Shown piece after piece: positions 21,195-21,318 of a stretch of DNA of 21,318 bases (the first letter of the stretch is position 1; each line of letters starts with the position of its first letter). A model generated the notes under the pieces. It worked only from the letters and a program-made list of their open reading frames with translations, was not told the origin of the DNA and searched no databases. The stretch is taken from assembly GCA_034696485.1 (NCBI GenBank), contig JAQIWT010000396.1:1-21318 (forward strand), written 5' to 3'. The translations under genes were made by a program, and so were the position numbers. The stretch comes from Isohypsibius dastychi (lineage: Eukaryota; Tardigrada; Eutardigrada; Parachela; Isohypsibiidae).

Positions 21195-21318
21195 ATGCAT
21201 CGCGAGACCCTATTCCCGTGTTGTTCCCGCCTCGTTTTCCCGATTTCCGGAATGTTCCCCACCACAGATGTTCTACCTAGAATCCATATGTTCAGAATTG
21301 ACCACGGTGCCCTTCCTT
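21195..21318 (+). other. 3' flank of GPD2
   Basis: This is presumed 3' UTR after the TAG at 21192-21194. No poly(A) signal or further gene is visible before the window ends. Confidence 0.5.

Overview
This window is nuclear DNA from a multicellular animal with a compact genome. It carries six protein-coding genes split by many short spliceosomal introns, mostly 50-110 bases long with GT-AG borders. All six genes could be rebuilt exon by exon, with reading phase kept across every junction used. The families are CDK8, CHERP, a NAP1-like histone chaperone, a neprilysin-type M13 peptidase, an NFAT5-type Rel factor and mitochondrial glycerol-3-phosphate dehydrogenase (GPD2). A small-genome protostome, such as a tardigrade or small arthropod, would fit. 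An NFAT gene argues against a Caenorhabditis-like nematode. The sequence alone does not fix the species.

Layout from left to right: CDK8 (245-2437, minus); a 381-base divergent promoter with two facing CCAAT boxes; CHERP (2819-4271, plus); NAP1-like (4409-5937, minus, convergent with CHERP); a 2.6 kb stretch with no convincing gene; the M13 peptidase (8579-13437, plus); NFAT5 (13666-16303, minus, convergent with the peptidase); a 1.6 kb divergent spacer; and GPD2 (17892-21194, plus). Strands alternate strictly, so each gene shares its 5' side with one neighbour and its 3' side with the other.

CDK8, NFAT5 and the NAP1-like protein act in nuclear transcription and chromatin. CHERP is a splicing and RNA-processing factor. 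The M13 peptidase is a surface enzyme that cuts peptides. GPD2 is a mitochondrial inner-membrane flavoprotein. There is no sign of an operon or of a single dedicated pathway. The one suggestive pairing is NFAT5, the osmotic-stress factor in vertebrates, head to head with a glycerol-3-phosphate enzyme. No transposon, CRISPR array, tRNA or rRNA was recognised.

The main unusual points are: a CHERP without its CID and G-patch domains; a 10-base palindrome, GTCAGCTGAC, found three times; GC-AG introns; a tandem Ser-Pro octapeptide array in NFAT5; and a NAP1-like protein missing part of its dimerisation helix and its acidic tail.
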